A DNA stretch of 23,670 nucleotides from a virus, in IMG/VR virus record IMGVR_UViG_3300032006_000086, positions 1-23,670 of that record, one strand, 5' to 3'. Below are positions 1-7,336 of the stretch, piece by piece; positions within the stretch are counted from its first letter, which is position 1; each line of letters begins with the position of its first letter. The translations under genes and the position numbers were made by a program. A model generated the notes under the pieces. That model saw only the letters and a program-made list of their open reading frames with translations. It was not told the origin of the DNA and made no database searches.

Positions 1-45
1 GATGCGATGGCTCCCCAAGAGGAAGCCGAAGTAGCAGAGGAGTAA
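1..45 (+). CDS. 3' end of upstream gene, probably portal (head-tail connector) protein
   Basis: The first 15 codons are open in frame 1 and end with TAA at 43-45, five bases before the scaffold start. The visible residues form a short acidic, alanine/glutamate-rich tail. The gene is cut by the window edge. In T7-like phages the gene directly before the scaffold is the portal (gp8), which often has such an acidic tail. The product is therefore inferred from order, not from a recognisable domain. Confidence 0.5.
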   Translation, partial: DAMAPQEEAEVAEE

Positions 46-49
46 TCCA

Positions 50-811
50 ATGGCAGACACATACGAAATCAACGACCCTAGCGAAGAGGAAATCTCTCTT
101 GAAGAACAAGCAAAGAACATTCCAGAAGACGACTCATCAGGCGACCGCCCCGAGTGGTTACCTGAAAAGTTCAAGAGCCCTGAAGATTTGGCAAACGCCT
201 ACAACAACCTTGAATCAAAACTTGGCTCAGGTGAAGCGCCTAGCGAAACAGAAGACCTCCCACCTACAGAAGCTGGTAACGAGAGCCAAAGCGGTGAGGG
301 GCAAAAAGCGGCAATCGAAGCTGCTAGTGCTGAATGGCAAGAAAGCGGAGAGCTGAGCGATATGACTTATAGCGCCCTCGCAGAAGAGGGGTTGAGTCGT
401 GAGTTGGTTGATTCGTTTATTGAAGGGCAGAAAGCTCTACAGACTTCTGAAGAAGACAGCCTGATGGCTGCTGCTGGAGGTAGAGAGAATTATGCGCGTA
501 TCGCTGAGTGGGCCTCTGAATCACTGACAGAGACTCAGCTGGACGCTTATAATAAAGCTCTCGAAACAGGCACTGAGGCGCAAGCCAAACTGGCTATTGA
601 CTGGCTTAAGGGTAAATACGACACCGCCAACGGCACTAACCCAGCTCTTATTGCAGGGAAGACTCAAGGGTCTAGCAGTAATCCTTTTGAAAGCAGAGCG
701 CAGATTATCTTGGCAATGTCTGAGAGAGATGCAAACGGTAACAAGAAATACGAAACCGACCCGGCGTATCGCAAAGAGGTTGAGCGTAGACTAGCTATAA
801 CCAATATATAA
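50..811 (+). CDS. Capsid assembly scaffolding protein (T7 gp9-like)
   Basis: This 253-aa, strongly acidic protein is predicted to guide procapsid assembly and then leave the head. The N-terminal ~90 residues are rich in Glu, Asp, Ser and Pro and look disordered. After them comes the segment typical of T7-like scaffolds, with the GGRENY motif (residues 143-148) followed by a WA pair and a helical C-terminal part. It is somewhat shorter than T7 gp9 (about 307 aa). The start has a good Shine-Dalgarno sequence (GAGGAG about 10 bases upstream) that overlaps the end of the preceding gene. Its place immediately before the capsid module, separated only by the lysis-like cluster, supports the call. 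Confidence 0.85.
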   Translation: MADTYEINDPSEEEISLEEQAKNIPEDDSSGDRPEWLPEKFKSPEDLANAYNNLESKLGSGEAPSETEDLPPTEAGNESQSGEGQKAAIEAASAEWQESGELSDMTYSALAEEGLSRELVDSFIEGQKALQTSEEDSLMAAAGGRENYARIAEWASESLTETQLDAYNKALETGTEAQAKLAIDWLKGKYDTANGTNPALIAGKTQGSSSNPFESRAQIILAMSERDANGNKKYETDPAYRKEVERRLAITNI

Positions 812-813
812 AC

Positions 814-1002
814 ATGGCCGAAGTACTTACATGGTTTAATGAGAACAAAGGTGAAGTCATTGGTATCCTTACAGGTATCGTGACTGTAGCCAGTCTCATC
901 GCCACTATGACCCCCAACGAGAGCGACAACAAGTGGGTCGCTCGCGCATCTAAAGTGGTGAGCTGGCTCGCCCTGAACATCGGAAAAGCTAAGAGCAAGT
1001 AA
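814..1002 (+). CDS. Small one-TM phage membrane protein (possible holin or lysis accessory)
   Basis: A 62-aa protein starting two bases after the scaffold stop. Residues about 14-33 form one hydrophobic segment (GEVIGILTGIVTVASLIAT). A TPNESDNKW stretch follows, then a hydrophobic/basic tail ending LALNIGKAKSK. Small phage membrane proteins with a TP-x-D-D/N motif and a LALN-GKAK-like tail are common in marine and other phages and are often labelled putative holins. Here it opens a cluster with a lipoprotein and an amidase, so a lysis role is a reasonable inference. A better class II holin candidate lies at 19089, so this one may be an accessory or antiholin. No Shine-Dalgarno sequence is clear; the start is likely translationally coupled to the scaffold gene. 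Confidence 0.7.
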   Translation: MAEVLTWFNENKGEVIGILTGIVTVASLIATMTPNESDNKWVARASKVVSWLALNIGKAKSK

Positions 1003-1154
1003 TGGTTAAACTGGTTGTCAGTTTATTGATTCAGTTCCCTAAGCTGGCTGACTTGTTCTTTAAGGTCAGGGATGAATACTTTAAGGCGTATAAAGCTCGC
1101 CGCCATAAGCGCAACGATAAGTTTATCAATCGTTGGGTGCACGACGACGATTAA
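1002..1154 (+). CDS. 50-aa conserved-type phage protein of unknown function
   Basis: The ATG overlaps the preceding stop in a TAATG arrangement, so translation is probably coupled. The 50 residues begin with a short hydrophobic or amphipathic stretch (VKLVVSLLIQF). A charged part follows, rich in Lys, Arg and Tyr, and the protein ends in an acidic HDDD tail. The hydrophobic stretch is too short for a confident membrane span. The lipoprotein gene starts inside it in another frame, an arrangement like Rz/Rz1 spanins. However, this product lacks the long periplasmic coiled coil expected of an inner-membrane spanin. Function is not assigned; context suggests lysis or envelope interaction. Confidence 0.6.
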   Translation: MVKLVVSLLIQFPKLADLFFKVRDEYFKAYKARRHKRNDKFINRWVHDDD

Positions 1155-1269
1155 GAAGAGTGAAATTCCGGGCTTTATTCAAAAGTTGGAACAGCATTCT
1201 TTCTCTCCTGAAGAAAAAGAAACAATCGCTGAAATCCTCCGATACGCCAACGACCTTGAGTCCCGGTGA
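1072..1269 (+). CDS. Small lipoprotein, outer-membrane spanin-like (Rz1-like)
   Basis: A 65-aa protein with a textbook lipoprotein signal: basic N-region (MNTLRRIK), hydrophobic core, and a lipobox SIVGC with the modified cysteine at residue 23. The mature part would be about 43 residues, beginning CTTTIKKSE and ending in a helical acidic segment. Size and signal resemble phage o-spanins, outer-membrane partners in the last step of lysis of Gram-negative cells. It is not proline-rich as lambda Rz1 is. The gene starts inside the preceding small gene in a different frame and overlaps the start region of the amidase, placing it in the lysis-like cluster. The partner inner-membrane spanin is not obvious. 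Confidence 0.65.
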   Translation: MNTLRRIKLAAISATISLSIVGCTTTIKKSEIPGFIQKLEQHSFSPEEKETIAEILRYANDLESR

Positions 1270-1837
1270 TATTGTTGGTATTTGTGTTGGTCACTCTAGA
1301 CCTAACGACGCAGGAGCGCTCAGCGTGACTGGGGTAAATGAATGGCTCTACAACGTGCGCTTAGGGGCGCTCTTAAAAAAGCACCTGTATGAAGAGGGTG
1401 TCTCGTCTATTTTGTATGACGAGTATGAAGGCAGCAGCTACGGAAGCGCCATGCGCTGGATAGCGCACAAGATGGCAGAGGACAAAGTAACCTTGGCTAT
1501 AGAGCTGCATTTTAACTCAGCATCCCCTACAGCATCAGGCTGTGAGATGCTTTACTACCACAGCTCAGCACAAGGGAAACGCTTAGCTACAATGCTTCAG
1601 AGAGAAGTTATTGTAGAATACAACACGAAGAATAGGGGCATTAAGCCCATGCAAAGATTTTCGCGGGGTGGAGGCTTCTTGGTAAAAACCAAGTGCCCTG
1701 CCGTGATATGTGAGCCTTTCTTTGGCTCTAATGAACGAGAGTGGAGAATGTTCTCTACTTCCCGCAGCCTTCTAGCGCGAGCATACGCTAGAGGTATAAA
1801 GAATTTCCTGTCGATTAGTAGCGAATTAGTAGCCTAA
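1256..1837 (+). CDS. N-acetylmuramoyl-L-alanine amidase endolysin (Amidase_3 family)
   Basis: This protein is predicted to cut the bond between MurNAc and L-Ala in peptidoglycan for host lysis. All expected zinc and catalytic positions of Amidase_3 are visible (numbering from the start chosen here): His13 in VGHS, Glu29 in NEWLYN, His85 in ELHFNS and catalytic Glu153 in CEPFFGSN. The catalytic domain fills nearly the whole 193 aa; there is no separate binding domain and no signal peptide. The start is uncertain. The frame is open from a TTG at 1133, but the first ~40 codons overlap the lipoprotein gene and encode an implausible Arg/Lys-rich shadow. A TTG at 1256 places the domain right after the start and overlaps the lipoprotein stop by 14 bases. 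In T7 the lysis amidase lies elsewhere (gene 3.5), so its position between scaffold and capsid is notable. Confidence 0.85.
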   Translation: MSPGDIVGICVGHSRPNDAGALSVTGVNEWLYNVRLGALLKKHLYEEGVSSILYDEYEGSSYGSAMRWIAHKMAEDKVTLAIELHFNSASPTASGCEMLYYHSSAQGKRLATMLQREVIVEYNTKNRGIKPMQRFSRGGGFLVKTKCPAVICEPFFGSNEREWRMFSTSRSLLARAYARGIKNFLSISSELVA

Positions 1838-1934
1838 GTGCCCGAAAGGATAACACTAGAGAGCGAACGGCGTGAACGGAACGACTTGAAACGGTAAATT
1901 AAATTCTAACCCCTTAAAGAAAGGACTATAAACA
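1838..1934 (+). promoter_or_regulatory. Capsid leader: possible phage promoter, GAACGG repeats and strong RBS
   Basis: This is the only sizeable gap inside the structural operon. Around 1850-1863 it holds ATAACACTAGAGAG, loosely like the CACTATAGGGAG core of T7-type promoters, and T7 also has its strong phi10 promoter in front of the capsid gene. Just downstream come spaced copies of GAACGG (1864-1869, 1874-1879) and GAAACGG (1888-1894). An AT-rich stretch follows, then AAAGAAAGGAC ending about 10 bases before the capsid ATG, the best ribosome binding site in the window. The RBS is well supported; the promoter is a suggestion from position and weak similarity, because no second copy was found to define a consensus. 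Confidence 0.4.
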
Positions 1935-2990
1935 ATGGCTAATGAAGGCATTTTGAAGCCGTCGCGTCTTGGTGTAAACCTGACTACTGACGGAAGCTTC
2001 GACCAAGATAATGCGCTGTTCTTGAAGGTGTTCGCAAACGAGGTCTTGACGACCTTTGAAGAAGCGAACGTGATGAAAGCGCTCCACACCATTCGGACTA
2101 TTTCGAGTGGTAAGACAGCCCAATTCCCTGTAATTGGGACCGCAACCGCTAAGTACCATACTCCCGGTCACGATGTGTTTGAAGAAGGAGGCACCTCGCC
2201 TACCTACAACCAGACCATCAAGCATACCGAGAAGACCATCAGTATTGATGATGTACTTCTGGCGGCTACTTCCATCGCTAACATCGATGAGCTTAAGAAC
2301 CACTACGAGGTCAGGTCCGTATATGCGACTGAGCTTGGTCGTGCTCTTGCTAAGCGCTTCGACTTGGCGACCATGAAGACGCTTGCTGCTGCTGCTGACA
2401 GTGCTGCCAATATCGATGGTATTACTCCAGCTGGAACCACCGTAGACGCTAGTACTACTTTGGGAGAAGTATACACAGCTACAGCCGCTCAGATTGTTAA
2501 GCTGTTTGGTGCAATCGCACAGAAGATGGACGAAAACGACCTCCCGAAAGAGGGTCGATTTGTTCTTCTTCCTCCAGAGGAGTTCTACGCCCTTCTGGGT
2601 GCGGACACTGTGGCGATTAACCGCGACTTCGGTCCCGGCGGTAACGTAGCTTCGGCATCGCTTCCGTCGATTCACGGTCTTAGAATCGTTGTCAGTAATC
2701 ACCTTGAAGACCTGCGCGGTAATGCCGCTGGAGACCTTGAAAGTGATGATACGTCAGCGACTGGTGGCGCAGCTAACAATCCGTTTGGTGGCACTACTGG
2801 CTACAACGGCGACTTGAGCACCCTCAAGTTCCTTGCCGGACACCCGTCCGCAATCGGAACCGTGAAGCTCCTCGACCTCGCCGTGGAATCCGAATACTCA
2901 ATGTCTAAGCAAGCCACGCTCATGCTGGCTAAGTATGCAATGGGTCACGGAGTCCTGCGGCCTGAGGCTGCTTTCCGTATTGTTGAGTAA
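1935..2990 (+). CDS. Major capsid protein (T7 gp10-like)
   Basis: The 351-aa shell protein of the head, close in length to T7 gp10A (about 345 aa). The N-terminal arm (SFDQDNALFLKVFANEVLTTF) and the following FPVIGTATAKYHTPGHD segment match the HK97-fold capsid proteins of T7-like podoviruses. Later come the ALAKRFDLATMKTLAAAA spine-helix region and a RFVLLPPEEFYALL segment. The C-terminus ends GHGVLRPEAAFRIVE, typical of this family. Codon use is more GC-ending and regular than in neighbouring tail genes, as expected for the most highly expressed protein. It has a strong RBS and is followed at once by a strong terminator hairpin, as in T7. Confidence 0.95.
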   Translation: MANEGILKPSRLGVNLTTDGSFDQDNALFLKVFANEVLTTFEEANVMKALHTIRTISSGKTAQFPVIGTATAKYHTPGHDVFEEGGTSPTYNQTIKHTEKTISIDDVLLAATSIANIDELKNHYEVRSVYATELGRALAKRFDLATMKTLAAAADSAANIDGITPAGTTVDASTTLGEVYTATAAQIVKLFGAIAQKMDENDLPKEGRFVLLPPEEFYALLGADTVAINRDFGPGGNVASASLPSIHGLRIVVSNHLEDLRGNAAGDLESDDTSATGGAANNPFGGTTGYNGDLSTLKFLAGHPSAIGTVKLLDLAVESEYSMSKQATLMLAKYAMGHGVLRPEAAFRIVE

Positions 2991-3009
2991 TCAACCCAAT
3001 AACCCTTGA

Positions 3010-3050
3010 GGGGGTCTTCGTAGTTTATTCTGCGGAGGCCCCCTTTTTTT
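3010..3050 (+). terminator. Rho-independent-type terminator after the capsid gene (T-phi-like)
   Basis: A 14-bp stem pairs 3010-3023 with 3030-3043 around the loop TTTATT, with five G-C pairs at the base and three G-U wobbles in RNA, followed by seven T at 3044-3050. It lies 20 bases after the capsid stop, the position of the T7 late terminator. It would lower transcription of tail genes relative to capsid. The right arm contains GGAGG (3034-3038), the only Shine-Dalgarno-like sequence before the next gene, so read-through RNA may also have hindered translation initiation. Confidence 0.9.
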
Positions 3051-3053
3051 CTT

Positions 3054-3647
3054 ATGGCTCTAACTACAGAACTCGAAAGCGTAAACCAAATGCTTGGGCA
3101 TATTGGTGAAGCTCCCGTAAACTCCCTAGCCGACACAGCTGCTCTTCCTATTTCGGGAAGTATCGCTTTGACCACGCTACGTGAAATCGCAAAAGAAGTT
3201 CAAACTGAGGAATGGCACTTCAACACGATTAGTAAGTATGAGCCAATTCTTGAGGCAGACGGTAAGCTGCGCCTGCCAGACAACACTTTGTTTGTAGACC
3301 CGGTGGATAAGTCAGACGACTACGTCCAAAGGGGGTTGTATTTATATAATCGAAAAGACAAAACCTTTATCTTCACATCCACTGTTGAAGTTGATTTGAC
3401 CGAGCAGCTGGCATGGGATGACCTCCCAGAACCAGCGAGACGTTATATAACCCTCAGAGCGTCTCGTGTGTTCCAAGGGCGTATTGTTGGTAGTCGTGAG
3501 CTTGAATCGCTCATTGCTGCTGATGAGATGCAAGCGCGGGCGCGTCTTCAGGAACTTGATTCTCAGTCCTCTGACCGGACCATTTTCGATAGCTCTGATG
3601 TCTACTACAGACTGGGAGTTAATCGTAAATACAATGTAATTTCATAA
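3054..3647 (+). CDS. Tail tubular protein A (T7 gp11-like, adaptor/gatekeeper)
   Basis: The 197-aa protein has almost the same length as T7 gp11 (196 aa). It forms the ring joining portal and nozzle. Family features are the N-terminal LESVNQMLGHIGEAPVNSL segment, the EVQTEEWHFNT segment, and the central LFVDPVDKSDDYVQRGLYLYNRKDKTF strand region. The C-terminal helical part includes PEPARRYITLRASRVFQ. The gene starts right after the capsid terminator; the only SD-like sequence is inside the terminator stem, 15 bases before the ATG. It ends one base before the tail tube B start. Confidence 0.92.
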   Translation: MALTTELESVNQMLGHIGEAPVNSLADTAALPISGSIALTTLREIAKEVQTEEWHFNTISKYEPILEADGKLRLPDNTLFVDPVDKSDDYVQRGLYLYNRKDKTFIFTSTVEVDLTEQLAWDDLPEPARRYITLRASRVFQGRIVGSRELESLIAADEMQARARLQELDSQSSDRTIFDSSDVYYRLGVNRKYNVIS

Positions 3648-3648
3648 A

Positions 3649-6600
3649 ATGCCTCTGATTAACTCTTCGGTATCTAACCTCATCCAAGGCGTCTCTCAGC
3701 AGCCTGATGCGGTACGCTTTCCCGGCCAATGCGCCGAGCAAGAGAACGCCTTGTCGAGCGTTGTGGATGGCTTACAGAAGCGTCCAGCTACTCAGCACGT
3801 TGCTACCCTGCTAACTGAAGTTGCTTTAGATGCTAATGCTAAGGTTCACTTTATCGAAAGGGATAATAATGAGCGGTATGTTGTTATTATTAAAGGCACG
3901 GACAATAAGACAATTTCGGCCTATAATCTAACTACAGGAAAGCAAACGAGAATAGACCAGAAATACAGAGGACTGGTAAACTCCTTTACAATAACAAACG
4001 ACGACGCAGGAGCGCCGAGTAGCGCTGACATAGAAATAACTACACAGTGCCCTTTAGTTATAGCCGCCAATGATGATGGAACTACACCAGTGGGGACTTT
4101 AAAGGTTGTAGGTGGTGGGTGGACTAGCGCTAAACGCTACAACTTAATGGCAGTGGGGGATGGAGAAGACAAAAATATACTCAAAATAGAGAGCCTAGAA
4201 GATGGTATAACACTCTTTGATACGACAAAAGGAGAGCTACAGAGCGTCATAGAATACACTATAACAGGGACGAACTCTGACTTAGTTTTAGATAGCGATA
4301 GTTACCTTACTGATAACAGTGGAGAAGGAGTAGCTACTCTTTCCGTTACTCCTACAGTACCTAAAGACGACCTTAGCTTGATGACTACTGGGGATGTCAC
4401 CTATGTACTGAATACGAAAAAACCCGTAAGCAAAGACCCTATATCTAAAACTAGGCCACTAGACAAAAGCGCTTTAGTATTTATCAAGCAGGGAGACTAC
4501 GAAAAGAAATACGGAGTGCGTATCAACATAGACGGAGATGCTAATTCTCCCCACGAGCATCACTGGTATTCAGGAGCGTCCCAAAGGAAAGCTGATGGTA
4601 AATTCTTTAACACAGCTAAGAACGCGCAAGCAGACACTATATTGGCAGGGTTATTTAGCAATGACACAGAAACGGTTTATGATGCACAAGGCGAGCTTGA
4701 GCACACCGAAGCGGTTGGGACTAATAATGGATTAGGGAACCTTAACGCTAATGGGTTCACCGCCGACCTATTAGCTCCACAGATAGGTAAGATAACAGGA
4801 CCTGACTCACCTAACTGGACAATACATCCGGTAGATAGCATGGGAGGAGAAGGGGTAGGCGTGGTTCATAAGTCAGTCACAGCTCTCACAGACCTCCCAA
4901 CTGTGGCTCCCCATAGGTATAAAGTAGAAATCGCAGGGGACCTAGAGGAGCAAACAGACAATAGGTATGTCCAGTTTCTTACTGCGGGTTCCGATGAAAC
5001 CACCCCTGATGGAGAAATAGGGCAAGGCAGCTGGTATGAAATCGGAGGGGCAAATATTCCTAACCATTTTAACATTAACACGATGCCCTTGATGCTCAGG
5101 AGCACAGCTGAAAATGTGTTTGAGCTTGGGCATATGCCTTTAGATGGGCTACTGGCTGGAGACGATAATACCAACCCAGACCCTTCTTTTGTGGGAAGCA
5201 CGATAACTGGGGTATTCTCTTTTAAAGGAAGACTTGGATTTCTTTCTGGGGCTTCAGTTAGTTTAACCGAAGTTAAGTTCGGCTCTTATGATGCTCTTAA
5301 TGACATCCAGCATTACAACTTCTACAGGATGTCCGTAGCTTCGTTGTTAGATAACGACACAATCGACGTTACGGTTTCTTCAGCTCATGTAGTTAACCTA
5401 ATGAGTGCAGTTCCTTTTCAGGACAACCTTGTGATGTTCTCTGAATTTGGGCAGTTCGTCTTACGAGGGGGAGACCTTCTTACTATTAAGACTGTATCAG
5501 CAAACCCTATTACCGAGTATGAGTGCGACAGCTCCGTTGCTCCAGTATCTCTAGGCTCTTATATTTATTTTCCTTTCAGAAGGGGAAGTTTCACGGGAGT
5601 TAGAGAGTTTACCATGACCGTCGATAGGGACGTGTATGACGCTAACGAAGTCACTTCTCACGTTCCTCAGTATATTCCCACGAACTTAGTGGCGATGTCA
5701 GGCGCGGCTTCTGAGGAACTACTCGCCCTGACTGATGGGACGGACGTTTACATTTATAAGTATTTCTTCAGCGGTAACGAAAAGATTCTTAGCTCATGGA
5801 GTAAGTTTACTATTAGCGGGGGAGGAATCAGGGGCCTATGTTTCGTAGACGCTGACTTGTTTATCGTTCAGGCGGTAAAGGGGCAGACGCATCTGTTGAA
5901 GATGCCTTTGGAGAACAAATACAGAGACCCCTCTGGGTTCAACACACACCTAGACCGCAGGGTAGAGCGTGAGTTTAAGGCAGACGCTACTGAGCCGACT
6001 ATTGTTGTCCCTTATCTCTTAGCTGAGGGCGAGACCTTTGAAGTGTATACTAAGGACGGGCTATTACTCCAGAACACTAAGACTACGGTAGATGGTTCTT
6101 CCACCCTAATTACTTTTAAAGATGGAGTAGTATCTGGAGGCGTACCCGTGACGCTAGACCTAGCAACATCCGGCCTAACCCCCTCAAGTTTTCCTGCTGG
6201 TTCAGAAACAGGGCTTGATTTGGACACCGGGCTTTGGACGCAGACGCTAAGCGTAACTAATAACGGTTCAGAAACAGTTCCGTCCTTTAACATTTTTGTT
6301 ACGGGGCTACCCGCTGGTGTGACGCTGTATAACGCTGATGGAGAATATGGAGGCCGCAGCTTTATAACGAACAATACACCCTTAGCGGCGGGAGCTACCA
6401 TCGCTGGTCTGACCCTTAAATACTTTCAACCGGACACCTCTGGAGGGTTTACCCCTCAGTTTAGTTTAGGTGTCCCCGGTAATGAAGTGTATGTTGGTAT
6501 TCCTTACTTAATGAAGTACACCTTTTCAGAGCAATTCTTTGGAGCCCCTTCTGGAGATAAGCTTAGCCCGACAAACGTGGGCAGAAAGCTAATCAGGAAT

Positions 6601-6870
6601 GGAAGCATCTTCTTTACGGATACGTCTCATTTTGTTGTTAAGGTCACTCCAGACCTCAGAGACACTTCAGAAAGCGCATTTAACGCTACTATAGTTCAAT
6701 CTACAGTAGAGGGCTCTATGCCTCTTGAAACGAATAGCTTCAGGTTCCCTGTATTTACGGACCCTAAAGGAACCACTATAACCATTGAGAACGCCACTGC
6801 TGCGCCCTGTAACCTTCAGAGCGCAGAATTTGAGTCTTTTGTGCATCAGCGTTCCAGAAGATATGGATAG
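3649..6870 (+). CDS. Tail tubular protein B / nozzle (T7 gp12-like) with inserted Ig-like domain
   Basis: This 1073-aa protein forms the nozzle of the short tail. The N-terminus (SNLIQGVSQQPDAVRFPGQ, about residues 9-27) and the C-terminal SFVHQRSRRYG are diagnostic of gp12. The middle keeps family blocks such as the SVASLLDNDTIDVTVSS region, LVMFSEFGQFVLRGG and YIYFPFRRGSFTGVREF. It is about 280 residues longer than T7 gp12. Much of the excess is a block at about residues 835-940, with NNGSETVPSFNIFVTGLP and LAAGATIAGLTLKYF. This reads like an Ig-like/CARDB-type beta-sandwich inserted before the conserved VGIPYLMKYTFSEQF strand. There is no clear RBS; the start is probably coupled to the upstream gene. 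The 3' end overlaps the next gene by 8 bases. Confidence 0.93.
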   Translation: MPLINSSVSNLIQGVSQQPDAVRFPGQCAEQENALSSVVDGLQKRPATQHVATLLTEVALDANAKVHFIERDNNERYVVIIKGTDNKTISAYNLTTGKQTRIDQKYRGLVNSFTITNDDAGAPSSADIEITTQCPLVIAANDDGTTPVGTLKVVGGGWTSAKRYNLMAVGDGEDKNILKIESLEDGITLFDTTKGELQSVIEYTITGTNSDLVLDSDSYLTDNSGEGVATLSVTPTVPKDDLSLMTTGDVTYVLNTKKPVSKDPISKTRPLDKSALVFIKQGDYEKKYGVRINIDGDANSPHEHHWYSGASQRKADGKFFNTAKNAQADTILAGLFSNDTETVYDAQGELEHTEAVGTNNGLGNLNANGFTADLLAPQIGKITGPDSPNWTIHPVDSMGGEGVGVVHKSVTALTDLPTVAPHRYKVEIAGDLEEQTDNRYVQFLTAGSDETTPDGEIGQGSWYEIGGANIPNHFNINTMPLMLRSTAENVFELGHMPLDGLLAGDDNTNPDPSFVGSTITGVFSFKGRLGFLSGASVSLTEVKFGSYDALNDIQHYNFYRMSVASLLDNDTIDVTVSSAHVVNLMSAVPFQDNLVMFSEFGQFVLRGGDLLTIKTVSANPITEYECDSSVAPVSLGSYIYFPFRRGSFTGVREFTMTVDRDVYDANEVTSHVPQYIPTNLVAMSGAASEELLALTDGTDVYIYKYFFSGNEKILSSWSKFTISGGGIRGLCFVDADLFIVQAVKGQTHLLKMPLENKYRDPSGFNTHLDRRVEREFKADATEPTIVVPYLLAEGETFEVYTKDGLLLQNTKTTVDGSSTLITFKDGVVSGGVPVTLDLATSGLTPSSFPAGSETGLDLDTGLWTQTLSVTNNGSETVPSFNIFVTGLPAGVTLYNADGEYGGRSFITNNTPLAAGATIAGLTLKYFQPDTSGGFTPQFSLGVPGNEVYVGIPYLMKYTFSEQFFGAPSGDKLSPTNVGRKLIRNGSIFFTDTSHFVVKVTPDLRDTSESAFNATIVQSTVEGSMPLETNSFRFPVFTDPKGTTITIENATAAPCNLQSAEFESFVHQRSRRYG

Positions 6871-7330
6871 CGTTGTTGAGACTACTCCAGAAGGTCACAC
6901 TATTAGGATGACCACACAGGCTCACATAGATGAGCTTAAAGAGAATCTCAGGGAGATGGATAAGATTGAGGTTGCCTGCTTTAAGAGCAACCCGGAGAAC
7001 GCACTTAATAACGCCTTTTTGCATGACGACATCACGATGACGGTGATGACCAAGGACGAGAATGTTATGGCTATATTCGGCTCTGGTAAAAAAGAGGAGC
7101 CTTATATATGGATGTTAGGTTCTCCTGAAGTGGAGGCTTACTCCAAGGACTTTCTTCGTCATTGTCGTAAGTGGGTGTGGGCTTTGACCGAGCTGTATGG
7201 GCAGGTCTCAAACTACATACACTCAGAAAACTTTGTATGCCTCAAGTGGCTTGAATGGTGCGGAGCTTCTTTCAGTGAGCCTTTTAGCATCGACGACCAA
7301 ACCTTTATTAAATTCACTATAAATAAATAA
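6863..7330 (+). CDS. Internal virion protein A (T7 gp13-like, DUF2833/GNAT-like)
   Basis: A 155-aa protein between the nozzle and internal protein B, the place of T7 gp13 (138 aa). It has the expected opening (a short charged part, then IDELKENLREMDKIEVACF), the VMAIFGSGKKEEPYIWMLG core, and a C-terminal WLEWCGASFSEPFSID segment resembling the end of GNAT-fold acyltransferases. In T7 the protein is needed for virion assembly and is not known to act as an enzyme. The ATG at 6863 overlaps the nozzle stop; the frame is open further upstream, but that part lies inside the nozzle gene. Confidence 0.85.
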   Translation: MDSVVETTPEGHTIRMTTQAHIDELKENLREMDKIEVACFKSNPENALNNAFLHDDITMTVMTKDENVMAIFGSGKKEEPYIWMLGSPEVEAYSKDFLRHCRKWVWALTELYGQVSNYIHSENFVCLKWLEWCGASFSEPFSIDDQTFIKFTINK

Positions 7331-7336
7331 CTGATT

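Noticed and set aside
1926-2702. 258-aa open frame on the minus strand opposite the capsid gene
   Set aside because: It mirrors the codon pattern of the strongly supported capsid gene, has a Ser/Arg/Val-rich non-protein-like composition, and no gene is otherwise seen on that strand.
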